A program made the position numbers and the translations under genes. Below, one piece after another: positions 41,164-48,242 of a stretch of DNA of 49,540 bases. The notes beneath the pieces were generated by a model that saw nothing but the letters and a program-made list of their open reading frames with translations, had not been told where the DNA came from and ran no database searches. The stretch's first letter is position 1; each line of letters opens with the position of its first letter. Source of the DNA: an uncultured Muribaculaceae bacterium (GTDB lineage: Bacteria > Bacteroidota > Bacteroidia > Bacteroidales > Muribaculaceae); the NCBI GenBank assembly GCA_910585755.1, contig CAJUFH010000017.1, forward strand, positions 1 through 49,540, in the 5' to 3' direction.

Positions 41164-41799
41164 ATGGATTTCTGGATTATAATTGACCAGCGCCACGCCG
41201 GGCCATTCTCGCTCGAGCAACTCCGCGAGCAGGAAATCACCCCCGACCGGCTGGTATGGCACGACGGACTGACCGACTGGACCCCGGCCCGCGACATCCC
41301 GGCCCTTGCCGAACTCTTCGCCCCCGAACCGGTGGCGACAGCCGACCCCTGTCCCCCCGCGCCCGACGAGCAGTTCCACTACGGCGGAAACTACGGCCCC
41401 CAGCAGCCCCCGCAGCCCCCTTACGAGGCACCGGGCCAGCCCTACGGACAGCAGCCTCCCTACGGCCAACAGCAACCTCCCTACAACCAGCCGTACGGCC
41501 CGCAGCAGCCACAGTACGCCCCCGGGCAGCAGCCCTACAACGGCGGCGTGCCCCCCTGCCCCCCGACCTACCTCGTGTGGGCCATCATCGCGACCGTCTG
41601 CTGCTGCACACCCCTGGGAATCGTCGCCATCATCTACGCCGCCAACATCAAGAACGCCTACTACCGCGGCGACTACATGATGGCCCAGCGCAACTCATCC
41701 CGCGCCCAGGCGTGGATTATCGCCGCGATAGTCCTCGGAATCCTCGCAATCCCCTTCCAGCTCATCTATTTCGGAATAATCGACATGGCAAACTGGTGA
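41164..41799 (+). CDS. GYF_2-domain and CD225-domain membrane protein
   Basis: A 211-residue protein with an N-terminal GYF_2 (DUF4339) domain (about 1-55: WIIIDQRHAGPFSLEQLREQEITPDRLVWHDGLTDWTPA). A Pro/Gln/Tyr-rich linker of PPYGQQ-like units follows (about 75-130), then a C-terminal CD225/dispanin-like two-helix membrane domain (YLVWAIIATVCCCTPLGIVAIIYAANIKNAYYRGDYMMAQ...). The role in bacteria is unknown; the GYF domain suggests binding of proline-rich partners, possibly its own linker. It overlaps the next gene by 4 bases. Confidence 0.88.
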   Translation: MDFWIIIDQRHAGPFSLEQLREQEITPDRLVWHDGLTDWTPARDIPALAELFAPEPVATADPCPPAPDEQFHYGGNYGPQQPPQPPYEAPGQPYGQQPPYGQQQPPYNQPYGPQQPQYAPGQQPYNGGVPPCPPTYLVWAIIATVCCCTPLGIVAIIYAANIKNAYYRGDYMMAQRNSSRAQAWIIAAIVLGILAIPFQLIYFGIIDMANW

Positions 41800-42170
41800 G
41801 AAACCCCGCCACAAACCGATACGCCAAGGCCGCGGCAATCCTCCTGGGAGCCGCGGCCTTGATTGCCCTCTGGTACGGCCTCCACGCCGCGACAGGGTTC
41901 ATGCCCCGCTGCCTCTTCCGCGAGCTGACAGGCTGGAAATGCCCCGGCTGCGGCAGCCAGACAGCCCTCATGGCGCTCCTCGACGGCAACCCCGCCGAAG
42001 CCTTCCGCGCCAACCCCGCCATCCCCTTCTACCTCCTCTACCTCGCCGCCATACTCCAGCCCCTCAGTCCCCGCCTCCGCGACCTTCTGACCTCCCCCGC
42101 CGCCCTCTACCTCCTGGCCGCCTCCATCCTCCTCTGGACCCTCCTCCGCAACCTCTGGCCGATAGCTTAA
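41796..42170 (+). CDS. DUF2752 membrane protein
   Basis: A 124-residue protein starting with GTG at 41796 inside the stop codon of the previous gene (GTGA overlap). The DUF2752 signature LTGWKCPGCGSQTALMALLDGN (about 45-66) is present with two or three hydrophobic helices (about 10-33, 73-90, 100-118). The CPGCG motif suggests metal or redox chemistry but the function is not known. I recall the pairing with a CD225/GYF protein from many Bacteroidetes genomes. Confidence 0.82.
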   Translation: MRNPATNRYAKAAAILLGAAALIALWYGLHAATGFMPRCLFRELTGWKCPGCGSQTALMALLDGNPAEAFRANPAIPFYLLYLAAILQPLSPRLRDLLTSPAALYLLAASILLWTLLRNLWPIA

Positions 42171-42283
42171 AGGGGTTAAAGTTTAAGGTTTAGGCGCTCC
42201 GCGCCAGTTTAAGGTTTAGGCTCGGCTTACGCCTCGCTGTTTAGATAAATCTTCTTCTGCTCGCTCCCCTTTTCCGGCTATAT

Positions 42284-42400
42284 GCGCGCCGCTCGCTAAA
42301 GCTCGCTCCACCCGACAGGCTGCGCCAGCCTTTCCGCTTCCCGCTTTCCCCCGCCGTAAGTGTTCCCGTTCTGTGGAGCGAGCGTAAGCGAGCGGCCTCC
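42284..42400. repeat. Dispersed intergenic repeat, family 1, copy 2
   Basis: A 117-bp element in the same orientation as 28890-28980. It shares the left end with GCTCGCTCCACCCGACAGGC and the right end with GAGCGTAAGCGAGCGGCCTC; the intervening bases differ. Confidence 0.85.
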
Positions 42401-42547
42401 CCTCTTCGGTTCGCCCTCTTGGTGCGCGAGGCGTAAGCCGAGCGAAGGAAAACCCGTTCCTCCTGTTTCGCCCCGCCTTCCCTCTGCCGTAAGTATCTCC
42501 TAAACAGCCTGGCTCCCGCCGGGCCTAAACCCTCAACCTTAAACCTC

Positions 42548-42576
42548 AAAATAATTTTGCTCCGCAAAATTATTTT
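42548..42576. promoter_or_regulatory. Perfect palindrome over the thi promoter -33 element
   Basis: AAAATAATTTTG and CAAAATTATTTT are perfect 12-bp inverted repeats around CTCCG. The left arm ends in the TTTG -33 element of the thi promoter. It could be an operator, or the end of an upstream transcript. Confidence 0.65.
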
Positions 42577-42587
42577 GGGTAACTTTG
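42556..42587 (+). promoter_or_regulatory. Promoter of the thiamine operon
   Basis: TTTG (42556-42559) and TAACTTTG (42580-42587) are separated by 20 bases, a perfect match to the Bacteroidetes TTTG-N20-TAnnTTTG promoter. Transcription should begin near 42594, at the start of the TPP aptamer. Confidence 0.88.
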
Positions 42588-42596
42588 CGGGAGAAA

Positions 42597-42674
42597 CGAC
42601 AGAAGGGGTGCCGAGAGGCTGAGATCATACCCTATGAACTTGATGCGGGCAATTCCGCCGAAAGGATTTTGTCG
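42597..42674 (+). ncRNA. TPP riboswitch aptamer (THI element)
   Basis: CGACA (42597-42601) and TGTCG (42670-42674) close helix P1. Inside are the conserved THI blocks GGGGTGCC, GGCTGAGATCATACCC and GAACTTGATGCGGG...CCGCCGAAAGGA. It lies between the promoter and thiS, and would bind thiamine pyrophosphate to shut off the operon. Confidence 0.95.
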
Positions 42675-42757
42675 CGGCAGGGCGACCGCCGGGGCCTCGG
42701 AAGGCCCGGCTTCCGGCAAAAAAGGCCGGACCCCGCCGGGATTCAGGAGACTTGGCG

Positions 42758-42813
42758 TTCATAGCTATCGGTTTCGGGCCTCGTGCCCCCGGAATAAAAC
42801 CGCTGGCTATGAA
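42758..42813 (+). promoter_or_regulatory. Start-codon-masking hairpin of the TPP riboswitch
   Basis: Three nested pairings are visible: TTCATAGC (42758-42765) with GCTATGAA (42806-42813), CGGTTT (42769-42774) with AAACCG (42797-42802), and CGGG (42775-42778) with CCCG (42788-42791). The outer 3' arm contains the thiS ATG (42809-42811). No T-run follows, so translational rather than transcriptional control is indicated. Two GC-rich hairpins between aptamer and this stem (about 42690-42740) may be the switching partners. Confidence 0.7.
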
Positions 42814-43012
42814 TATTCTTTTTAACAACGTTGAAATCGAGCTGCCGGGCGATGTCGCGACGGTGGCCGACCTGCTCGCGTCGAGGGGCGTTCCTGCGAC
42901 GGGGGTCGCCGTGGCCGTCAACGACCGCGTGGTTCGCAAGGCCGCGTGGGGCGAGACGCGCCTCGCGGATGGTGACAAAGTAATGGTAATCACTGCCGTA
43001 TGCGGGGGCTGA
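42809..43012 (+). CDS. thiS: Thiamine biosynthesis sulfur carrier protein ThiS
   Basis: A 67-residue ubiquitin-fold protein ending in the required Gly-Gly (VITAVCGG). The C-terminus is adenylated by ThiF, converted to a thiocarboxylate, and delivers sulfur to ThiG. It starts with MNILFNNVEIELPGDVATVADLL; the ATG at 42809 lies in the masking hairpin after the TPP aptamer. Its end overlaps thiE by 13 bases. Confidence 0.95.
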   Translation: MNILFNNVEIELPGDVATVADLLASRGVPATGVAVAVNDRVVRKAAWGETRLADGDKVMVITAVCGG

Positions 43013-44175
43013 CCGACAGCGGAGAGTTCCGCCTGGTGGCTGTAACCGACGGCGGCTTCCCCTCGGGGGAGGCCGCGGAAATAGAGCGGCTGCTGCGCAG
43101 GGGATGGTGGCGCGTCCATATCCGCAAGCCGGGGGAGCCTGCCGCGGCTGTCGCGGAACTTGTAGGGAAGATTCCCGCCGAACTGCGCCCCAGGCTGTCG
43201 CTCCACGACCATTTCGAGCTGGCCGGACAGCTCGGCGTCGGGGGCGTACACCTGAATTTCCGTAACCCGGAGCCTCCCGCCGGATGGCAGGGGATGGTTT
43301 CCTGGAGCTGCCATTCGCTCAACGAGGTGGAATACCACCGGGGAAAGGCCGACTATATGTTCCTCAGCCCGATTTTCGACTCCATATCGAAGCCCGGCTA
43401 CCGCAGCCGTTTCACGCCCGAGGAGTTGGCGGCGTCGCGCCTGTTAGGACCCGACGTGTTCGCCCTGGGGGGTGTCACCCCCTCGAACCTCCCTCGTCTG
43501 CGCGGTCTCGGTTTCGGGGGTGGCGCGATGCTTTCCGCCGCCTGGGAGCCGCTCGCCGACCCTGAGAAATCGCGCCTGCAATTCATCACAGACCGCCCCG
43601 ACGGGGTGGAGGAGGTACTCCGCGGAGGGTGCCGCTGGGTGCAGTTGCGCATGAAGGACGCAACCGACGAGGAGTTTGCCGCCGCGGGGCTCGCCGTAGG
43701 GCGCCTGTGCCGCAAATACCGCGCGACCTTCATCCTTGACGACCGCGTACACCTCGTAGCCACCCTCAACGCTGACGGGGTCCATATCGGGAAGAACGAC
43801 ATGCCTGTCGCCGAGGCGCGGCGCGTGCTCGGCCCGGTAAAGATTATCGGAGCCACGGCCAACACCCCCGCCGACGCCCTCGCCGCCGCAGAGGCCGGAG
43901 CCGACTACCTCGGGGTAGGCCCCTTCCGCTTCACGACCACAAAGAAAGCCCTGGCCCCGCTGCTCGGGGCCGCCGGAATACGGGAGGCTGTAAACGCGGC
44001 CCGGGAGGCCGCGCCTGGAATCCCGATTGTCGCCATCGGGGGAATCGAGCTCCCCGACCTGCCGGAAATCCGTGCGACGGGCGTAACGGGCACCGCCGTT
44101 AGCGGCCTGATTCGCAACTCTTCAGACAAAACATTGACAACCAAAGAGATACTTACCATATGGAAAAACTTGTAA
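43000..44175 (+). CDS. thiE: TenI-like / thiamine-phosphate synthase fusion protein
   Basis: A 391-residue protein made of two TIM-barrel units of the same superfamily. Residues 1-188 look like TenI or a diverged ThiE (VHIRKPGEP, RLSLHDHFELAGQLGVGGVHLNFR, SWSCHSLNEVE, YMFLSPIFDSISKPGY, FALGGVTPSNL). Residues 189-391 look like a ThiE that joins the pyrimidine and thiazole phosphates (VQLRMKDATDEEF, FILDDRVHLVATLNADGVHIGKNDMPV, GATANTPADAL, YLGVGPFRFTTTKK, IVAIGGI). The first half could be the thiazole tautomerase partner. It overlaps thiS by 13 bases and thiG by 16. Confidence 0.9.
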   Translation: MRGLTDSGEFRLVAVTDGGFPSGEAAEIERLLRRGWWRVHIRKPGEPAAAVAELVGKIPAELRPRLSLHDHFELAGQLGVGGVHLNFRNPEPPAGWQGMVSWSCHSLNEVEYHRGKADYMFLSPIFDSISKPGYRSRFTPEELAASRLLGPDVFALGGVTPSNLPRLRGLGFGGGAMLSAAWEPLADPEKSRLQFITDRPDGVEEVLRGGCRWVQLRMKDATDEEFAAAGLAVGRLCRKYRATFILDDRVHLVATLNADGVHIGKNDMPVAEARRVLGPVKIIGATANTPADALAAAEAGADYLGVGPFRFTTTKKALAPLLGAAGIREAVNAAREAAPGIPIVAIGGIELPDLPEIRATGVTGTAVSGLIRNSSDKTLTTKEILTIWKNL

Positions 44176-44930
44176 TCGGCGGCCGCGAGTTCGGCAGCCG
44201 TCTGTTCGTCGGAACAGGCAAATTCAGCTCCAACGCCGTCATGAGCGAGGCAATCAACGCTTCCGGCTCCGAGATGGTGACGGTGGCCCTCAAGCGCGTC
44301 GACGCCGAGAACAGCGCCGAGGACGACATGCTGCGCCACGTCCTGCGCCCAGGAGTGCAGCTCCTACCCAATACCTCCGGCGTGCGCGACGCCCGTGAGG
44401 CTGTCCTCGCCGCCCAGCTCGCCCGCGAGGCGTTCGAGACCGACTTCATCAAACTCGAAATCCACCCCGACCCGAAATACCTCCTTCCCGACCCCGTAGA
44501 GACACTGAAGGCCACCGAGGAGCTGGCGAAGCTCGGCTTCATCGTGCTCCCCTACATCCAGGCCGACCCGGTGCTCTGCAAGCGCCTCGAAGAGGCCGGA
44601 ACCGCGGCAGTGATGCCCCTCGGAGCGCCCATCGGCACCAACAAGGGAATCGTGGTCCGCGACCTGCTGGAAATCATCATCGAGGAGAGCCGCGTGCCCG
44701 TCGTTGTCGACGCCGGACTCGGAGCGCCCTCCCATGCGACCCTGGCGATGGAGATGGGAGCCGACGCTGTGCTCGTCAACACCGCCATCGCCGTAGCCGG
44801 CGACCCGGTCGCCATGGCCCGCGCCTTCGCCAAGGGTGTAGAGGCCGGCCGCGAGGCTTACGAGGCAGGTCTCGGAAGCTCCTCCCGTATCGCCGTAGCC
44901 AGCAGCCCGTTAACCTCCTTCCTCGATTAA
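44160..44930 (+). CDS. thiG: Thiazole synthase
   Basis: Forms the thiazole phosphate ring from deoxyxylulose 5-phosphate, dehydroglycine and ThiS thiocarboxylate. The 256-residue protein has the Schiff-base lysine K98 in DFIKLEIHPDPKYLLPDP, the N-terminal GGREFGSRLFVGTGKF, MPLGAPIGTNKG and the C-terminal VDAGLGAPSHATLAMEMGADAVLVNTAIAVAGDPVAMARAF. It overlaps thiE by 16 bases. A 105-base gap with a heptamer hairpin separates it from thiH. Confidence 0.97.
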   Translation: MEKLVIGGREFGSRLFVGTGKFSSNAVMSEAINASGSEMVTVALKRVDAENSAEDDMLRHVLRPGVQLLPNTSGVRDAREAVLAAQLAREAFETDFIKLEIHPDPKYLLPDPVETLKATEELAKLGFIVLPYIQADPVLCKRLEEAGTAAVMPLGAPIGTNKGIVVRDLLEIIIEESRVPVVVDAGLGAPSHATLAMEMGADAVLVNTAIAVAGDPVAMARAFAKGVEAGREAYEAGLGSSSRIAVASSPLTSFLD

Positions 44931-44931
44931 T

Positions 44932-45027
44932 AGTGAATTAAGTGAAAAGTGAAGAGTGAAGACAATAGTTTTTATGAAGGAGTATTCCCTTCACCTCTCA
45001 CTCTTCACTCTTCACCCTTCACCTTAA
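44932..45027. repeat. Inverted array of GTGAANN heptamers between thiG and thiH
   Basis: Four plus-strand units (44934-44962: GTGAATT, AAGTGAAAAGTGAAGAGTGAAG) face five inverted units (44990-45026: CTTCACCTCTCACTCTTCAC and more) around a spacer containing TTTTTATGAAGGAG. They can fold as a long stem inside the operon mRNA. Related arrays occur at 24897, 25465 and 28984. Confidence 0.75.
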
Positions 45028-45035
45028 ATTAAGTT

Positions 45036-46145
45036 ATGTTTTCCGACGAGTTATTGAAATATGACTGGGACGCGGTAACCGCGCGGATTATGGCCAAGAC
45101 AGAGGCCGACGTGCGCCGCGCCCTGCGCAAGCCCCACTGCGACTGGGACGACTTCCTGGCGTTAGTGTCCCCGGCTGCCGCGCCCTTCCTCGAAGAGATG
45201 GCCGCCCTGAGCCGCCATTATACCCAGGAGCGCTTCGGCAAGACGGTTTCGATGTACATCCCGATGTACATAACCAACTCCTGCACAAACTCCTGCGTCT
45301 ACTGCGGCTTCAACCGCCACAACAAGTTCGACCGCGTTGTCCTGACCCCTGAACAAATCAAGGACGAGTGCGAGGCTATCAAGGAGTTAGGCCCCTTCGA
45401 GAACCTCCTGCTCGTTACGGGCGAGAACCCCCGCGTGGCCGGGGTCGACTACCTCGAGGAGGCGCTCCGCGTCTGCCGTCCCTACTTCGCCAACCTGACA
45501 ATCGAGGTAATGCCCCTCAAAGCCGAAGAGTACGAGCGGCTTACCCACGCCGGCCTCAACGGCGTGGTATGCTTCCAGGAGACCTACCACCGCGAGAAAT
45601 ACAAGACCTACCATCCCGCCGGGATGAAGTCCAACTTCGAGTGGCGCGTCAACGGCTTCGACCGCATGGGACAGGCCGGGGTCCACAAAATCGGCATGGG
45701 GGTGCTGATCGGCCTCGAGGACTGGCGCACCGACGTAGCGATGATGGCCCTCCACCTGCGCTACCTGCGCAAACGCTACTGGCGCACGCGCTACAGCGTC
45801 AATTTCCCCCGCATGCGCCCGGCGGCGGGGGGCTTCCAGCCCAACGTCGTAATGAGCGACCGCGAGCTGGCGCAGCTCACATTCGCCTTCCGCATCTACG
45901 ACCATGACGTCGACCTCTCCTTCTCGACCCGCGAGCGCCCCGACTTCCGCGACAACATCCTCTCCTTAGGCGCCACCTCCCTTTCTGCCGGCTCGAAGAC
46001 CGACCCGGGAGGCTACCGCACCTACCCGCAGTCGCTCGAGCAGTTCGCCGTCAGCGACGAGCGCACTCCCGCCGAAGTGGCCGCCTCGGTGCGCGCCCAC
46101 GGCTACGAAGCGGTATGGAAGGACTGGGACAAGGTATTCGACTGA
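45036..46145 (+). CDS. thiH: 2-iminoacetate synthase (tyrosine lyase) ThiH
   Basis: A radical SAM enzyme cleaving tyrosine to dehydroglycine and p-cresol for the thiazole ring. The 369-residue protein has the cluster motif C83-x3-C87-x2-C90 (NSCTNSCVYCGFNRHNKF). Downstream are LLVTGENPRVAGVDYLEEAL, the HPAGMKSNFEWRVNGFDRMGQAGVHKIGMGVLIGLEDWR block and a C-terminal SAGSKTDPGGY. Use of ThiH rather than ThiO indicates an anaerobic style of thiazole synthesis. Confidence 0.97.
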   Translation: MFSDELLKYDWDAVTARIMAKTEADVRRALRKPHCDWDDFLALVSPAAAPFLEEMAALSRHYTQERFGKTVSMYIPMYITNSCTNSCVYCGFNRHNKFDRVVLTPEQIKDECEAIKELGPFENLLLVTGENPRVAGVDYLEEALRVCRPYFANLTIEVMPLKAEEYERLTHAGLNGVVCFQETYHREKYKTYHPAGMKSNFEWRVNGFDRMGQAGVHKIGMGVLIGLEDWRTDVAMMALHLRYLRKRYWRTRYSVNFPRMRPAAGGFQPNVVMSDRELAQLTFAFRIYDHDVDLSFSTRERPDFRDNILSLGATSLSAGSKTDPGGYRTYPQSLEQFAVSDERTPAEVAASVRAHGYEAVWKDWDKVFD

Positions 46146-46163
46146 CCCTCAGACCTGTTTATT

Positions 46164-46862
46164 ATGGATAACGGACGATACGCCCGCCAGACCGTCCTCC
46201 CCCAGATAGGGGAGCGGGGGCAGCAACGCCTCGCCGCGTCTGCCGCACTGATTGTAGGGCTCGGCGGGTTGGGATGCCCCGCGGGGCTATACCTGGCCGG
46301 AGCCGGGGTAGGGAGGCTGGGCCTCTGCGACCCCGACGCGGTCTCCCTGTCGAACCTCCAGCGCCAGACCCTCTACTCCGAGGCGCAGGTCGGAAAGCCG
46401 AAAACAGAGGCTGCCCGCGAGCGGCTGTCGGCCCTCAACAACGAGGTTGCCTTCGAGCTGTACCCCGAAGGGCTGACAGCGGAGAACGCTGCCCGGATTA
46501 TCGGGGGGTACGACGTGGTAGTAGACTGCTGCGACAATTTCGCGACACGCTACCTCATCGCCGACACCTGCCGTGAACTGGGAAAACCCTGGGTCCACGG
46601 CACGATCGGGCAGTTCCACGGCCAGGTCGCGACCTTCATGCCCGGCGCGCCGACAGGCTACGCCGACCTCTACCCCGACCGGGAAGAGATGGCCTCGCGC
46701 CCCGCGGCCTCCGGGGGCGTTCTCGGGGCCGTCCCAGGCGTTGTCGGCGCTCTTGAGGCCGCAGAGGCGCTGAAAGTGCTCCTCGGAATGGACGGCACCC
46801 TCGCCGGGCGCCTCCTGACTGTCGACCTCGCGACAATGACTTTCAACACATTAGAACTCTGA
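46164..46862 (+). CDS. thiF: ThiS adenylyltransferase ThiF
   Basis: An E1-like enzyme that adenylates the ThiS C-terminus. The 232-residue protein has the nucleotide motif GLGGLG (32-37), SLSNLQRQTLYSEAQVGKPKTEAA and DCCDNFATRYLIADTC. The crossover-loop region (ATFMPGAPTGYADLYPDREEMASRPAASGGVLG) contains none of the cysteines that bind zinc in the E. coli enzyme, so it is a zinc-free, compact form. The position between thiH and tenA in the operon supports ThiF over MoeB. Confidence 0.92.
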   Translation: MDNGRYARQTVLPQIGERGQQRLAASAALIVGLGGLGCPAGLYLAGAGVGRLGLCDPDAVSLSNLQRQTLYSEAQVGKPKTEAARERLSALNNEVAFELYPEGLTAENAARIIGGYDVVVDCCDNFATRYLIADTCRELGKPWVHGTIGQFHGQVATFMPGAPTGYADLYPDREEMASRPAASGGVLGAVPGVVGALEAAEALKVLLGMDGTLAGRLLTVDLATMTFNTLEL

Positions 46863-46873
46863 ATTACAATCAT

Positions 46874-47575
46874 ATGAAACAACATTTCGACCAATACGCC
46901 TCGCTCTACGACGCCTGGTTCATGGATAACATGAACGTGCTTATGTCGGAGGCACGCCTCGTGGCCCGCACATTGCAAGGCTCGCGCAAGATTCTCTCCG
47001 TAGGGTGCGGAAGCGGCCTCTTCGAGAAGATTCTCCGCGAAGAGTTCGGCATCGACATCACCGAGGGCATCGAACCCTCGACCGGAATGGCCGACATAGC
47101 GCGCCACCGCGGACTGAACGTCGCCATCGCCACCGCCGAGGAAGCCGACTTCGGCTGCGGCGAGTACGACACAATCCTCTTCAACGGCACTCCGAGCTAC
47201 ATAACCGACCTCGCGGCCGTAGTGCGCAAGGCATACGAGGCGCTCCCCGCCGGGGGCCGCGCGGTGCTCATCGACGTGCCCAAGGAGAGCGGCTACGGCC
47301 TGATGTACAACCTGGCGAAAGCTGTCGGCACCTGGGACCATCCCCTCCTGAAGGGTGTCTATCCCCCCAATCCTTACCCCATCGAACTCGTCGAGGCCGC
47401 CAACTGGCGCACCACCGCCGAGAAGGTCGCGCTGATGACGGAGGCCGGTTTCGCCGATCTGGAGAGCTTCCAGACCCTAACGACCCATCCCTTAGTGTCC
47501 AACAACCTCCTGGAAGACCCGACTCCAGGCTCCGACAAAGGGGACTACGTCGCGGTAATCGGATACAAACGCTAA
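46874..47575 (+). CDS. SAM-dependent methyltransferase within the thiamine operon
   Basis: A 233-residue class I methyltransferase with motif I ILSVGCGSGLFEKIL (about 40-54), GIEPSTGMADIARHRGLNVAIATAEEADFGCGEYDTILFNGTPSYITDL and VRKAYEALPAGGRAVLID. Such domains occur in ubiquinone/menaquinone-type and small-molecule methyltransferases. The start is 11 bases after thiF and tenA follows 9 bases later, so it is certainly part of the thi transcript. No standard thiamine step needs it. A role in salvage, damage repair or detoxification of a by-product is inference only. Confidence 0.87.
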   Translation: MKQHFDQYASLYDAWFMDNMNVLMSEARLVARTLQGSRKILSVGCGSGLFEKILREEFGIDITEGIEPSTGMADIARHRGLNVAIATAEEADFGCGEYDTILFNGTPSYITDLAAVVRKAYEALPAGGRAVLIDVPKESGYGLMYNLAKAVGTWDHPLLKGVYPPNPYPIELVEAANWRTTAEKVALMTEAGFADLESFQTLTTHPLVSNNLLEDPTPGSDKGDYVAVIGYKR

Positions 47576-47584
47576 GAGACAATT

Positions 47585-48241
47585 ATGGCCGCTAAAAAAT
47601 GGAGCGAGGAGGCCTGGAGCCTCGGCGAACCGATCTACAAGGCGATAACCCGGCTGCCTTTCGTACGCGAGCTGGCAGCGGGAACCCTCAGCCGCGAGCG
47701 GTTCCTCTTCTACCTGCGCCAGGACGCGATGTATGTCGACAACTACATCCGGGTACTGGCCCATGTCGCCTCCCGCCTCCCTGAAACCGCGATGGTCGAG
47801 GACTTTCTGCGGTTCGCCCTCGACGGGGTTATGGTAGAGCAGGCGCTCCACAAATCCTACCTCGGAGAGGAGGGCCTTGCGGGAGCGACCCCGACAGCCG
47901 TCAACCTCCTCTATATGGACCACGAGACCTCCCTGGGCCTCGCCCCCGTCGAAGTCGAGGCCGCCGGCATCCTTCCTTGCTTCTGGGTCTACCAGAAGGT
48001 TGGGGAGTCGATTCTCGCCAATGCGGCGAAAGATAACCCCTATTACCACTGGATCGAGACTTACGGCGACCCGGCGTTCGAGGCTTCGACCCGCCGCGCG
48101 ATCGAAATCTGCGACACCCTCGCCGGCCGCGCCTCCGAAGAGACCCGCCGGAAGATGACCTCCGCCTACCTCCGCTCTACCCGCATGGAGCAGATGTTCT
48201 GGGAGAGCGCCTACCGTCTCGACGAAATGCTGCCCTATTGA
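47585..48241 (+). CDS. tenA: TenA aminopyrimidine aminohydrolase / thiaminase II
   Basis: Salvages the pyrimidine of thiamine breakdown products by deaminating aminopyrimidine to hydroxymethylpyrimidine. The 218-residue protein has the active-site set of TenA_C enzymes: D47, Y50 and Y54 in LRQDAMYVDNYIR, the nucleophile C132 in AAGILPCFWVYQKVGE and E206 in QMFWESAYR. The Cys marks the thiaminase II subtype rather than TenA_E. It is followed after 1 base by thiD, matching the salvage order TenA then kinase. Confidence 0.96.
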   Translation: MAAKKWSEEAWSLGEPIYKAITRLPFVRELAAGTLSRERFLFYLRQDAMYVDNYIRVLAHVASRLPETAMVEDFLRFALDGVMVEQALHKSYLGEEGLAGATPTAVNLLYMDHETSLGLAPVEVEAAGILPCFWVYQKVGESILANAAKDNPYYHWIETYGDPAFEASTRRAIEICDTLAGRASEETRRKMTSAYLRSTRMEQMFWESAYRLDEMLPY

Positions 48242-48242
48242 T

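Larger units (their letters stand above)
42171..42596. other. Gene-free stretch with repeats and thi promoter
   Basis: This 426-base gap holds two direct copies of AGTTTAAGGTTTAGGC (from 42179 and 42205) around GGCGCTCCGCGCC, the family 1 repeat, a GCGAGGCGTAAGCCGAGC motif (inverted near 42215, direct near 42425), an inverted CCTAAACCCTCAACCTTAAAC near 42525, and the thi promoter. No gene is visible. Confidence 0.65.

Noticed and set aside
39025..41475. Very long open frame on the minus strand (over 800 codons) opposite carboxynorspermidine synthase and deoC
   Set aside because: It is an antisense shadow caused by high GC and biased third positions; the plus-strand frames match known enzymes over their full length and the antisense translation shows no domain.
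42680..42745. Intrinsic terminator as the TPP riboswitch output
   Set aside because: Hairpins such as TCCGGC/GCCGGA are present but no run of T follows either of them; the start-codon-masking stem explains the region better.
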